From Eubacterium sp. (GTDB lineage: Bacteria > Bacillota_A > Clostridia > Lachnospirales > Lachnospiraceae): DNA of 17,472 bases. A program made the translations under genes and the position numbers. Of the stretch, positions 7,612-15,566 are shown one piece after another; the first letter of the stretch is position 1, and each line of letters starts with the position of its first letter. The notes beneath the pieces are model-generated. The model was not told the DNA's origin. It saw only the letters and a program-made list of their open reading frames with translations, and did not search any database. The DNA lies in contig JAILEL010000197.1 of NCBI GenBank assembly GCA_024687845.1, forward strand, positions 1 to 17,472. Reading direction: 5' to 3'.

Positions 7612-8949
7612 ATGAAAAAAACAATGACTGATGGCAGTCCACTGTATGTAATAATTAGTTTTGCGATACCATTGCTTATAGGAAATATATTTCAACAGAT
7701 TTACAGCTTTGCGGATGCAATAATAGTAGGCAATTTTATTGGTCCGGATGCATTGGCAGAGGTGGGGGCTTCCGGGAGTGTGGTTGCTCTGCTGATTTTT
7801 CTTCTCATGGGGTTTACAAATGGTGTATCGATTCTGATAGCACAGTATTATGGACGAGAATCTGAAAAAGATATATGTAGTACAGTTTCTGGATTATTTA
7901 ACATTATAATCATGGTTTCTGTGATTTTAGGAGTATCAGGTTATATGTTCAGTGGTTGGTTACTTAAGCTGATGAATACACCTGACGAACTTCTATGTGA
8001 TGCGACAACTTATCTGAAAATAATGTTTATAGGAGTTCCAGCCCTTTCTATATACAATGCAGAGTCGGCAATCGTTAGAAGTATGGGAAAAAACATAATG
8101 CCGCTTGTTGTTCTTATATGTTCATCTTTATTAAATGTTGGTCTGGATATCATTTTTATACTAGTTTTTAATATGGGAGTTGAAGGTGCAGCATATGCAA
8201 CAATATTATCTCAATTCATAAGTGCGATAATATGTACGATCTACATGATTATAAAAAGAAAAGAACTTATGCTTTCGGGAGTTACTTTTAATCTCTCAAG
8301 AAAAAAAGATTATAAAAATATATTAAAAATGGGAATCCCCACCGCTTTTCAAAGCTCGGTAATAACATTAGGTGCCATGTGTATACAGGGGCTGGTAAAT
8401 TCATTTGGAAAAACAACCATGTCAGCTTATACAGCTGCTAATAAGATAGATACAATTGCCATACAAGTGGTAGTTTCTCTGGGAATATCGGTATCTGTAT
8501 TTACAGGACAAAATATAGGGGCTGGAAATATAGAAAGAATCAGAGCAATGGTGAAAAAAGTTGTTATTCTGCAGATTGCTGTATGCAGTTTAGTAGCAAT
8601 TATAATAGTAATTAATAGAGAAAGTCTTCTTCGACTGTTTCTGACGACAAAATCAGATGAGGCGGTAAGCATTGGGAGTTTGTATATATCAATAATAGGT
8701 ATTGCATATATAAGTGCTGGAATAATGCAGACTTATCTTAATGCTTTGAAGGGAGCTGGAGATATTAATTTTTCCATGAAAGTAGGAATGATAGAGGTTG
8801 GATTAAGAATTGTGATAGCAATAATACTGTCTAAAATTCTATGCAGTGCTACTGGAATCTGGATTGCTACCCCTGTTGCATGGATTATTGCCTGTGTTTG
8901 TACAATTTTCAGATATAAAAGCAATAAATGGACTAATTTATCATTATAA
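7612..8949 (+). CDS. MATE-family multidrug/metabolite exporter
   Basis: A 445-residue, highly hydrophobic protein of the MATE (multi antimicrobial extrusion) family, which exports organic compounds using Na+ or H+ gradients. The opening is typical: a short cytoplasmic start, then hydrophobic helices with IPLLIGNIFQQIYSFADAIIVGNFIG and, near residue 68, GFTNGVSILIAQYYG. The duplicated second half begins near residue 240 (MGIPTAFQSSVITLGAM ... SAYTAANKID). The length is normal for the family, with twelve expected helices. The ribosome site (AAGGGC, 7600-7605) is weak compared with those of its neighbours, suggesting low expression. The gene lies between two hairpins and between two import operons, so it may be its own unit. 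A role in pectin metabolism is not established; it could equally be a general drug exporter that happens to sit here. Confidence 0.92.
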   Translation: MKKTMTDGSPLYVIISFAIPLLIGNIFQQIYSFADAIIVGNFIGPDALAEVGASGSVVALLIFLLMGFTNGVSILIAQYYGRESEKDICSTVSGLFNIIIMVSVILGVSGYMFSGWLLKLMNTPDELLCDATTYLKIMFIGVPALSIYNAESAIVRSMGKNIMPLVVLICSSLLNVGLDIIFILVFNMGVEGAAYATILSQFISAIICTIYMIIKRKELMLSGVTFNLSRKKDYKNILKMGIPTAFQSSVITLGAMCIQGLVNSFGKTTMSAYTAANKIDTIAIQVVVSLGISVSVFTGQNIGAGNIERIRAMVKKVVILQIAVCSLVAIIIVINRESLLRLFLTTKSDEAVSIGSLYISIIGIAYISAGIMQTYLNALKGAGDINFSMKVGMIEVGLRIVIAIILSKILCSATGIWIATPVAWIIACVCTIFRYKSNKWTNLSL

Positions 8950-8981
8950 CTATGGTGTTATGGGATAGGTAACACCATGGT
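8949..8981 (+). terminator. Hairpin terminator after the MATE gene
   Basis: ACTATGGTGTTA (8949-8960) pairs with TAACACCATGGT (8970-8981): 12 base pairs with one wobble and a 9-base loop, beginning on the last base of the MATE stop codon. The downstream sequence is CAAAATTGC, with no T-run. It probably ends or stabilises the MATE transcript; the missing T-run lowers confidence in intrinsic termination. Confidence 0.5.
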
Positions 8982-9035
8982 CAAAATTGCATAAAAAATA
9001 GTCGTTAAGGTTTAGAAAAATGTGCATATTTCAAG

Positions 9036-9046
9036 TATACTATAAT
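9036..9046 (+). promoter_or_regulatory. Possible -10 region for the second ABC operon
   Basis: Overlapping TATACT (9036-9041) and TATAAT (9041-9046) lie 23-28 bases before the start codon at 9069, in the 119-base gap after the MATE gene. The best -35 candidate, TTTAGA at 9011-9016, is 19 bases from TATACT and matches poorly. A hairpin before it and an importer after it make a promoter plausible here. Confidence 0.4.
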
Positions 9047-9068
9047 AAAAAAGAAGGGAGGGCGAAAA

Positions 9069-10031
9069 ATGAGCAAAGAAGGCAATTCAAAAAAAGCAGG
9101 GTCTTATCAGGTAGTTGGAAAGCTCAGTTGGAAAAAGTCTTTTAAAAGATACTGGCAGCTATATTTACTTCTTCTGATTCCGCTTGCTCTTGTTATCGTT
9201 TTTAATTTTGCATCTTATCCAGGTATAAGAATTGCATTTATGAATTACAAACCGGCACTAGGATATGAGGGAAGTAAGTGGGTAGGACTGGATGTGTTCA
9301 GAAAGATATTCAAAGATAAGGATTTTATTAATTCACTTAAAGCTACCATTTTCTACAATATAGCAGATCTTCTTCTGAGCTTTACTGCACCAGTTGTTCT
9401 GGCATTGATTTTAAATGAATTAAGGGTGAGAAAATTCAAGAGTGTTGCACAGACAGTACTTTATCTTCCTCACTTTCTGTCATGGGTTGTAATTGGCTCT
9501 GTCGCATATACAATGTTCAGACCATCTACAGGACTGGTAAATATGGCACTTATGAAATTAGGAATCATAAAAGAGGGTATTCCTTTCCTTACAGAAAACT
9601 TAGATTGGGGAATAACATATCTTCTTATTGGTGTATGGCAGACAATGGGATGGGGAACAATAATTTATCTTGCTGCTATAACATCTATTGATGAACAGAT
9701 GTATGAATCAGCAAAGATAGATGGAGCAGGAAGATGGAAGAGATTGATATATATTACACTTCCATCGATTAAAGGAACCATAGTAACAATGCTTATTATG
9801 AATCTTGGACGTGTTATGGGAAGTAATTTTGAAAGATTGGATTCCCTTGGTAACTCAATGGTAAGAGATCAGTATTACCAGCTTGCTATGTACATTTACG
9901 AAAAGGGTCTTGCGGGTGGTAATTTTTCAAGAGCAACAGCTGTCGGTCTTTTCCAGTCGGTAGTAGGACTTATACTTGTACTTATTTCTGACAGTATTGC
10001 GAAACATCTTGGCGAAGATGGATTGCTGTAG
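9069..10031 (+). CDS. ABC sugar permease, LplB/YteP type (system 2)
   Basis: A 320-residue paralogue of the permease at 3896-4870, with the same helix pattern. After a basic N-terminus (1-29) the first helix is LYLLLLIPLALVIVF. The EAA loop at 209-236 reads MYESAKIDGAGRW then ITLPSIK, with Ser in place of the second residue of the EAA signature. The start is supported by GGGAGG at 9056-9061, seven bases upstream. It heads a second permease-permease-binding protein set. Two complete importers in one RG-I locus suggest different oligosaccharides, for example different lengths, acetylation or galactose decoration, but the permeases alone do not show which. No ATPase is encoded nearby. Confidence 0.93.
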   Translation: MSKEGNSKKAGSYQVVGKLSWKKSFKRYWQLYLLLLIPLALVIVFNFASYPGIRIAFMNYKPALGYEGSKWVGLDVFRKIFKDKDFINSLKATIFYNIADLLLSFTAPVVLALILNELRVRKFKSVAQTVLYLPHFLSWVVIGSVAYTMFRPSTGLVNMALMKLGIIKEGIPFLTENLDWGITYLLIGVWQTMGWGTIIYLAAITSIDEQMYESAKIDGAGRWKRLIYITLPSIKGTIVTMLIMNLGRVMGSNFERLDSLGNSMVRDQYYQLAMYIYEKGLAGGNFSRATAVGLFQSVVGLILVLISDSIAKHLGEDGLL

Positions 10032-10047
10032 AAAAGAGGTGATCATA

Positions 10048-10980
10048 ATGAAAGATAATAATATACAGGAAAAAAAAGTAGTACCTTCTAGCAGAATAAA
10101 AAGAATGGGATATTCAAGCGGAGGAGACTTTGCGTGTGAAGTAGTCCTTATTATAATCGTTTTCCTGCTGATGCTTACATGTATTCTTCCATTTATACAT
10201 CTTTTATCTAAATCAATATCATCTGATGTGTATGTAAATGCAAAACAGGTTTATTTTATTCCGAAGGGTGTGACATTTGGAGCTTATTCTTCCATTATAC
10301 AAGATGGTAAGCTTATCAGATCATTAGATTATACAATTTTAATGACAGCAATTTTTACTTTATTAGGAATGGTCGTATGTACATGTGCTGCATATCCTTT
10401 ATCGAGAAAGAATCTGAAAGGAAGAGGCATAATCACATTCATACTTATGATTCCAATGTATTTTAATGCAGGCCTTATACCTAATTATCTTCTTATGAAG
10501 AAGCTTGGATTACTTGATAGCATGTGGGTACTTATACTTCCGCTTATATTTTCCGGATATAACATGCTTATTATGAAAACGTATTTTCAAGGAAATATAC
10601 CTGATGAACTAGAAGAGGCAGCTTTTCTGGATGGTGCAAACAATATTCAGATTCTTGTAAAAATAGTACTTCCGCTTTCTAAACCAATTATAGCTACTTT
10701 ATCACTATTTTATGCAGTTGGAAGATGGAATGCTTACGCAGATGCAAAGTATTACATCAAGGATCAGGCTAAGATGCCGTTACAGCTGATACTTTCTAAA
10801 ATGGTATCTTCAGCCACAGATGCATCAACCATGTCTCTTGAAGCGGTAGTAAATACTACGACACCAGAGGTTCTTCAAGCGGCTGCGATTATGTTTGTAA
10901 CAATTCCAATAATTTGTATCTATCCGTTCCTTCAGAAATATTTCGTAAAAGGAGCACTGATAGGGGCGGTCAAAGGATAA
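10048..10980 (+). CDS. ABC sugar permease, YtcP/LplC type (system 2)
   Basis: A 310-residue MalG-like partner permease. The first helix is at about 31-54. The EAA loop at 186-213 reads ELEEAAFLDGANN then KIVLPLSKP, and the C-terminus (ALIGAVKG) matches the system 1 partner. The start at 10048 is set by AGAGGTGAT at 10035-10043. The open frame extends back to 9976, but that would overlap the preceding gene by more than 50 bases with no better ribosome site. It starts 16 bases after the stop of the first permease, and the binding protein follows after 27 bases, so the three are almost certainly one transcript. Confidence 0.93.
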   Translation: MKDNNIQEKKVVPSSRIKRMGYSSGGDFACEVVLIIIVFLLMLTCILPFIHLLSKSISSDVYVNAKQVYFIPKGVTFGAYSSIIQDGKLIRSLDYTILMTAIFTLLGMVVCTCAAYPLSRKNLKGRGIITFILMIPMYFNAGLIPNYLLMKKLGLLDSMWVLILPLIFSGYNMLIMKTYFQGNIPDELEEAAFLDGANNIQILVKIVLPLSKPIIATLSLFYAVGRWNAYADAKYYIKDQAKMPLQLILSKMVSSATDASTMSLEAVVNTTTPEVLQAAAIMFVTIPIICIYPFLQKYFVKGALIGAVKG

Positions 10981-11007
10981 AAAACTATATAAAAAGGAGA
11001 GTATAAG

Positions 11008-12708
11008 ATGAAAAAAAGGTTATTGAAGAGGGTGACAGGTGTGGCTCTCGCAAGTGCTATGATGTTATCATTAGCCGGATGTGGTGGGGCGAAAGAAGAA
11101 TCAAGTTCAGAACAAGCTGGTGATAATACTGAAGCAGTTGCAGATGTAACAACAGAAGCAGAAAAAGAAGCCGTAGACGAAACGGCATCTGATGAAACGG
11201 CATCTGAAGGAGCAGCAGGAATTGATGGATGGACTCCTTTTGATGAGAACGTAAAGATTCAGGTTGCAGTATATGATCGTGGTACTGAAGGAATAGATTC
11301 AGTAACAGAAAATGGTTATACAAAATATGTTCAGGAGAACTTTGGTGATGCATATAATATCACGGTTGAGTATGTACCGATTACTCGCTCAGACGTTATG
11401 ACAGACTATGCATTGCTAGCAGCATCAGATTCACTTCCAACTATACTTATGGAATATGATTATCCTAAGGTTGTTCAGTGGGCAAATGATGGATATTTAC
11501 AGAAGATAAACCTTGATGATTTTGCTCAGGTTGCACCAACATACTACAACAGAATGGTAGAACTAGATCAGCTTCCATATACAGTGGTAAATGGTGAATC
11601 ATATTTCTGTCTTGCTGAAAGACCATACTATAATACTAATTATACTTACCCAACATTCGTAAGAATGGACTGGTTAAAGGAAGTAGGATACGACCATGTT
11701 CCTGAATCATATGAAGAGTATATTGATGCAATGAAAAAGATTCAGGAAAAAGGAATATGTGAACATCCGATTCCAGGTGGTGACGGACTAGGTGCTATGA
11801 TTTCAGTTTCTTCAACCTGTGATACTGCAGGATGGATTTTCAGAGATTATCCGATATCAGATACAGACTGGGCTAAATATTCATCACTTTCATGTCCAGC
11901 ACTTCCATTTTCAGCAACTAAGAAAATGCTTAAGAGATACAATGCTGAATATAATGCAGGACTTTGGAATCCTGAGTACAACATTACAGATAATGATACA
12001 GCTAAAGCTAACTTTATCAATGGTAAACAGTTTAGTTATGCTGGTTATATGACAGCTTCAGTTGACTGGCTGGAAAGTTTTTATATGACAAATCCTGATG
12101 CAGAACTTGCTATAGCATCTAATTCTTATATGCTCGAGCCTGGTGTATGTGATCAGATTAACCTTAGAAGTGATAACCCTTATGGTATGACTATTGGATT
12201 TGGTAATTCAGCAACTGAGGATCAACTAAAAGCTGCATGGATGTATATGGAATGGTCAACACTCAATATTAAAGAGCTTCAGTCTCATGCTGATGACTGG
12301 AACAACTTTAACAATTCTAAGGATTTCTGGTGCGTTACAATTGAGTCTGTAAAAAATGACACAATCGAAGAATCTATAGCATCAATTGCTCCACAGAATC
12401 TTCCTCAGGACTTTACTGATCAGATGATCGAATACTATAACGAGCTTAAGAAAGTTGCTGATTCAGGTATTACTTATACAGATCCAGCATTTTCTGTAGC
12501 AATAGAGGCTGAGTCTGAATATTCAGAGTCTCTTCTGTCACTTTATGTAGTTGATTTTGATAAGCTTGTAACTTGTGATCCTGCAGAATTTGATTCTCTG
12601 TATGATCAGCTTTCTAAGGAATATCTTGATGCTGGATATCAAGAAGTAATTGATGAAAGAGAAGCAGCTTATAAAGCAGGTAATTCAACTTTATTTCCAT
12701 TAGATTAG
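11008..12708 (+). CDS. ABC solute-binding lipoprotein (system 2)
   Basis: A 566-residue extracellular sugar-binding lipoprotein. The signal peptide has basic residues, a hydrophobic core (VALASAMMLSL) and the lipobox SLAGC, with the lipid-bearing Cys at 25. A long acidic Ser/Thr/Glu/Ala-rich linker runs to about residue 73 and contains a tandem DETAS repeat. The binding domain that follows is clearly different from that of system 1: it lacks the DPDGNG calcium-loop motif and has several Tyr/Trp-rich stretches, so its ligand probably differs. The leader (TATATAAAAAGGAGAGTAT) is nearly identical to that of the system 1 binding protein, which supports common descent of the operons. A strong hairpin follows the stop. 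Ligand identity is inferred only from the surrounding RG-I enzymes. Confidence 0.9.
   Translation: MKKRLLKRVTGVALASAMMLSLAGCGGAKEESSSEQAGDNTEAVADVTTEAEKEAVDETASDETASEGAAGIDGWTPFDENVKIQVAVYDRGTEGIDSVTENGYTKYVQENFGDAYNITVEYVPITRSDVMTDYALLAASDSLPTILMEYDYPKVVQWANDGYLQKINLDDFAQVAPTYYNRMVELDQLPYTVVNGESYFCLAERPYYNTNYTYPTFVRMDWLKEVGYDHVPESYEEYIDAMKKIQEKGICEHPIPGGDGLGAMISVSSTCDTAGWIFRDYPISDTDWAKYSSLSCPALPFSATKKMLKRYNAEYNAGLWNPEYNITDNDTAKANFINGKQFSYAGYMTASVDWLESFYMTNPDAELAIASNSYMLEPGVCDQINLRSDNPYGMTIGFGNSATEDQLKAAWMYMEWSTLNIKELQSHADDWNNFNNSKDFWCVTIESVKNDTIEESIASIAPQNLPQDFTDQMIEYYNELKKVADSGITYTDPAFSVAIEAESEYSESLLSLYVVDFDKLVTCDPAEFDSLYDQLSKEYLDAGYQEVIDEREAAYKAGNSTLFPLD
11176..11205 (+). repeat. 15-base tandem repeat in the lipoprotein linker
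   Basis: Two adjacent 15-base copies (11176-11190 and 11191-11205) differ at one base, C versus T in the third position of an Asp/Asp codon pair, and encode DETAS twice. They lie in the flexible linker between the lipid anchor and the binding domain. Copy number may vary between strains by slippage without affecting the fold. Confidence 0.8.
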
Positions 12709-12718
12709 TGAAGATATT

Positions 12719-12762
12719 GCTTTACATTACGGGGAGACTTTATCTCTCCTCGTAATGAAAGC
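12719..12762 (+). terminator. Strong hairpin after system 2 binding protein
   Basis: Bases 12719-12737 pair with 12745-12762: 18 base pairs with one bulged A (12724) and one G-T wobble (12732 with 12750), around a 7-base loop (CTTTATC). It starts 10 bases after the stop codon. No T-run follows (ATGATATAAAAG), so it could be a partial terminator or a 3' stabiliser that raises binding-protein message relative to the enzyme genes downstream. Confidence 0.55.
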
Positions 12763-12839
12763 ATGATATAAAAGTATTTGGTGAAAAAGACCACTGTATT
12801 TATATGTCATATATTTGAACAAAATAAAGAGGGATATGT

Positions 12840-13892
12840 ATGAAAGAATTGGAATATGACAAGATTCAGATAGAAGAATTAGTCGATAGAATAGTAGAAC
12901 GTACTATGAGAATGGATCTTACATGGGAATGGCCATGTGGGGTAGCATATTTTGGAATATCAAAAGCCTACGAGGTAACTGGAAAGAAAGAATACCTTGA
13001 TGTTATAAAAGAAAGGGTAGATAAGTATATTGAGCTTGGACTACCTGTTACATGGACAGTAAACGCCTGTGCGATGGGACACTGTCTACTTACAATTTAC
13101 GAAGAAACTAACGATCAGAAATACTTAGATATTTTGATGAGTAAAATAGATTATTTAAAACATGATGCTTTAAGATTTGGAAATAATGTTCTTCAGCACA
13201 CAGTTTCTGCAAATAATGATTTTCCTGAACAATGCTGGGCTGATACTTTATTTATGGCTGCGTTTCTGATGCTCAGAGTCGGCGTTAGATTCAATGACGA
13301 AGAGCTGATAAAGGATGCTCTAAATAATTATTTTTGGCATATACAATATCTTCAGAATGAGGATAGCGGACTATGGTATCACGGATATGACAACATTGCA
13401 GGTAATCATATGTCAGGATTTTACTGGGGAAGAGCCAATTGCTGGGCAGCTTATACTATGTCACAGGTTGGAAGAATACTTCCAGAAGCTTATCTTTATC
13501 CTGAATTTTTAGAGATAGTTGGTGCGCTTAATGAACAGCTTTCTTCATTAAAACTGTTACAGACTGAAAACGGATTATGGAGAACGATTCTTGATGATCC
13601 AGAATCATATGAAGAAGTGTCTGCATCCTGTGGAATAGCCGCTGCTATGATTGAAAAAGGAAATCCATTATATATTGAATATATCAACAAATCAATCAAA
13701 GGAATAATAAATAATATTAATCCTGATGGCCGTGTAAAAAATGTGTCTGCAGGTACAGCTGTTATGAAAGACAGAGACGGCTATAGAAATATATCAAAAA
13801 AATGGATTCAAGGATGGGGACAAGGAATGGCTCTTGCGTTTCTTTCAGACGTTCTTGATTATGACAGGATCAGATCAGATGGAGCTTTATAG
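12840..13892 (+). CDS. Unsaturated rhamnogalacturonyl hydrolase, GH105
   Basis: A 350-residue glycoside hydrolase family 105 protein related to B. subtilis YteR and YesR. These cytoplasmic enzymes remove the 4,5-unsaturated galacturonate left at the non-reducing end of RG oligosaccharides by rhamnogalacturonan lyase, by hydrating the double bond. The all-helical (alpha/alpha)6 barrel is suggested throughout. The motif WADTLFMA (133-140) carries Asp135, which by alignment from memory matches the proposed catalytic Asp143 of YteR. HGYD (181-184) and WGRANCW (196-202) are further family motifs; most members have WGRGNGW at the latter, so two glycines are replaced here. The length is slightly below YteR (373). 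No signal peptide is present. AGAGGG at 12828-12833 supports the start. The esterase gene begins six bases after the stop. Confidence 0.93.
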   Translation: MKELEYDKIQIEELVDRIVERTMRMDLTWEWPCGVAYFGISKAYEVTGKKEYLDVIKERVDKYIELGLPVTWTVNACAMGHCLLTIYEETNDQKYLDILMSKIDYLKHDALRFGNNVLQHTVSANNDFPEQCWADTLFMAAFLMLRVGVRFNDEELIKDALNNYFWHIQYLQNEDSGLWYHGYDNIAGNHMSGFYWGRANCWAAYTMSQVGRILPEAYLYPEFLEIVGALNEQLSSLKLLQTENGLWRTILDDPESYEEVSASCGIAAAMIEKGNPLYIEYINKSIKGIINNINPDGRVKNVSAGTAVMKDRDGYRNISKKWIQGWGQGMALAFLSDVLDYDRIRSDGAL

Positions 13893-13898
13893 GAAAAA

Positions 13899-15467
13899 AT
13901 GAACAATTTGGATTTTTGTTTCTTTGAGGATTTAGACGCATTTGTAGATTATAGATCAATTGAAAAAAATACAGATTCATTTATTCCGGAGATTAATACT
14001 GGATTTCTTCCACTTGCGGGTTATGTTGGATATGAAAAGCATAAGATAAAATCTGATGAATTCGGAGTTTTTTATGATGATACAACTACGGGTGATATGC
14101 CTCTTTCTTATCAGATAAGAGATGTCGAAAATGGTAATTATTTACTTGATATTACAATAGCGGCAGATAGAGATCTTTCAGAAGCGTATGTTTTCACCGG
14201 GCGTAGAAGGCTATGCTGGTTCGGATCAATAAAAGCTGGTGAAAGAAAAACTGTTCGTTGTATAGATAATGTAACACCTATTATTCCAAGATATCATACT
14301 AATGCAGTTCAGGATAGTGGAATTGATGTAACGGTATTAGGAGAAGGTCTGCATTTATCATCGATAAGTTATAAAAAATGGGATGGAAAGACGATATATA
14401 TTGCAGGTGATTCTACTGTAACAGATCAGACTGGATTCTATCCATATTATCCAAAAGCAAATTATAACGGTTGGGGACAAATGCTTCCTTTTTTTACAAA
14501 AGACAGATATGCCGTATCCAATCATGCTCATTCCGGACTGACAACCGAAAGTTTTAAAAGTGAAGGTCATTATAAGGTTATGCTTGATCTAATAAAGGAA
14601 GGCGATATATGCCTTTTTCAATTCGGTCATAATGATCAGAAAATCACAGAACTTGCTGCTGACAGTGGTTATCGCAGGAATCTTATCAATTACATAGAGA
14701 ATATAAGAAGTAAGAAAGCTGTACCTGTAATAGTTACTCCTCTTGCAAGAAACACATGGTTTGGAAACAGAGATGAGTATAATGATCTTTTATCAGAATA
14801 TGACAGAGTATGTTATCAGATATGTAAGGAAATGTCTGTTAGTGTAATTGATCTTCACAAGGTAAGCATGAATCTGATAATGAAACTTGGGAGGACAAGG
14901 GTCAGATCATTTTTTTATCCTGGTGATTATACACATAGTAATGATTTTGGCGGATATTTGTTTGCTGGCTATATATATGACGCGCTTTTAGGACAAAAGA
15001 AAAATGAATTAAGTCCGGTCTGGAATCCTCCTGATGAATTAAGAAAAGTAATTATTGAAAATGAAAAAAATGATGTTGAAGTTGTTTTAGATGATTTGTT
15101 TCAAGATGAAAACAAAACATTAAAACGATATGAAGCACTAGAAATAGTAATAAAAGCATTAAAGTTTTTTCCAACAAATGTATTTAATGATCTATATAAC
15201 GATATAGTTGGTCATGAGGTTTATGCAGGTTATATTCAATGTGCATATCAGAATGGAATATTGCCCGATTATATCATCGAAAGAGAAAAATTTATGCCTG
15301 AAGAGAATATAACAGTTGGAGAATTTCTGGATTATTTAATAAATGGCTACAGAAGTCGATATGGTAAGGTTCTTTCAATAGATGATAGCGATGTGATTCA
15401 TGGAAAAGAAGGAGGATATATTACCAGAAAAAAAGCAGTTAATATCACAAAAAAATACTGTAGCTGA
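13899..15467 (+). CDS. Rhamnogalacturonan acetylesterase-like SGNH protein with SLH-like tail
   Basis: A 522-residue, three-part protein. Residues 1-160 look like an N-terminal beta-sandwich. Residues 165-365 are an SGNH esterase of the CE12 type (rhamnogalacturonan acetylesterase, like YesT): GDST at 170-173 with nucleophile Ser172, Gly213 in HSGLTT, GHND at 243-246 with Asn245, and D-Y-T-H at 343-346 giving the Asp343/His346 dyad. It should remove acetyl groups from RG-I galacturonate. Residues 405-522 resemble S-layer homology (SLH) repeats: a helix-like KRYEALEIVIKAL, then FNDL, then GYIQCAYQNGI, then FMPEENITVGEFLDYL, and a further ITRKKAV start at the end. SLH repeats normally hold secreted proteins on the wall, yet no signal peptide is seen here. 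It starts six bases after the GH105 stop with TAGGA as its ribosome site, so translation is probably coupled. Confidence 0.85.
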   Translation: MNNLDFCFFEDLDAFVDYRSIEKNTDSFIPEINTGFLPLAGYVGYEKHKIKSDEFGVFYDDTTTGDMPLSYQIRDVENGNYLLDITIAADRDLSEAYVFTGRRRLCWFGSIKAGERKTVRCIDNVTPIIPRYHTNAVQDSGIDVTVLGEGLHLSSISYKKWDGKTIYIAGDSTVTDQTGFYPYYPKANYNGWGQMLPFFTKDRYAVSNHAHSGLTTESFKSEGHYKVMLDLIKEGDICLFQFGHNDQKITELAADSGYRRNLINYIENIRSKKAVPVIVTPLARNTWFGNRDEYNDLLSEYDRVCYQICKEMSVSVIDLHKVSMNLIMKLGRTRVRSFFYPGDYTHSNDFGGYLFAGYIYDALLGQKKNELSPVWNPPDELRKVIIENEKNDVEVVLDDLFQDENKTLKRYEALEIVIKALKFFPTNVFNDLYNDIVGHEVYAGYIQCAYQNGILPDYIIEREKFMPEENITVGEFLDYLINGYRSRYGKVLSIDDSDVIHGKEGGYITRKKAVNITKKYCS

Positions 15468-15566
15468 TTAATATACAATGTTTCGTTATGTTTCAAGATG
15501 AGATTAAGATTTAATTAAAACAAACGGATAGTAATAAATATCTAAACAAAAAGAGGATGTTAGAAT

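Noticed and set aside
9976..10047. Upstream extension of the system 2 second permease
   Set aside because: It would overlap the preceding permease gene, and the AGAGGTGAT site clearly serves the ATG at 10048.
11057..11353. 98-residue minus-strand frame rich in Leu, His and Gln
   Set aside because: It is an artefact of the low-complexity linker coding region of the binding protein read in reverse.
12778..12806. TTGGTG and TATATG with 17-base spacing ahead of GH105
   Set aside because: Both boxes match the consensus poorly in AT-rich DNA, so a promoter is possible but not supported enough to list.
15468..15566. Gap between the esterase and GH112 genes searched for a terminator or promoter
   Set aside because: Only an AT palindrome (TTTAATTAAA, 15510-15519) and a ribosome site are visible; there is no convincing hairpin or promoter.
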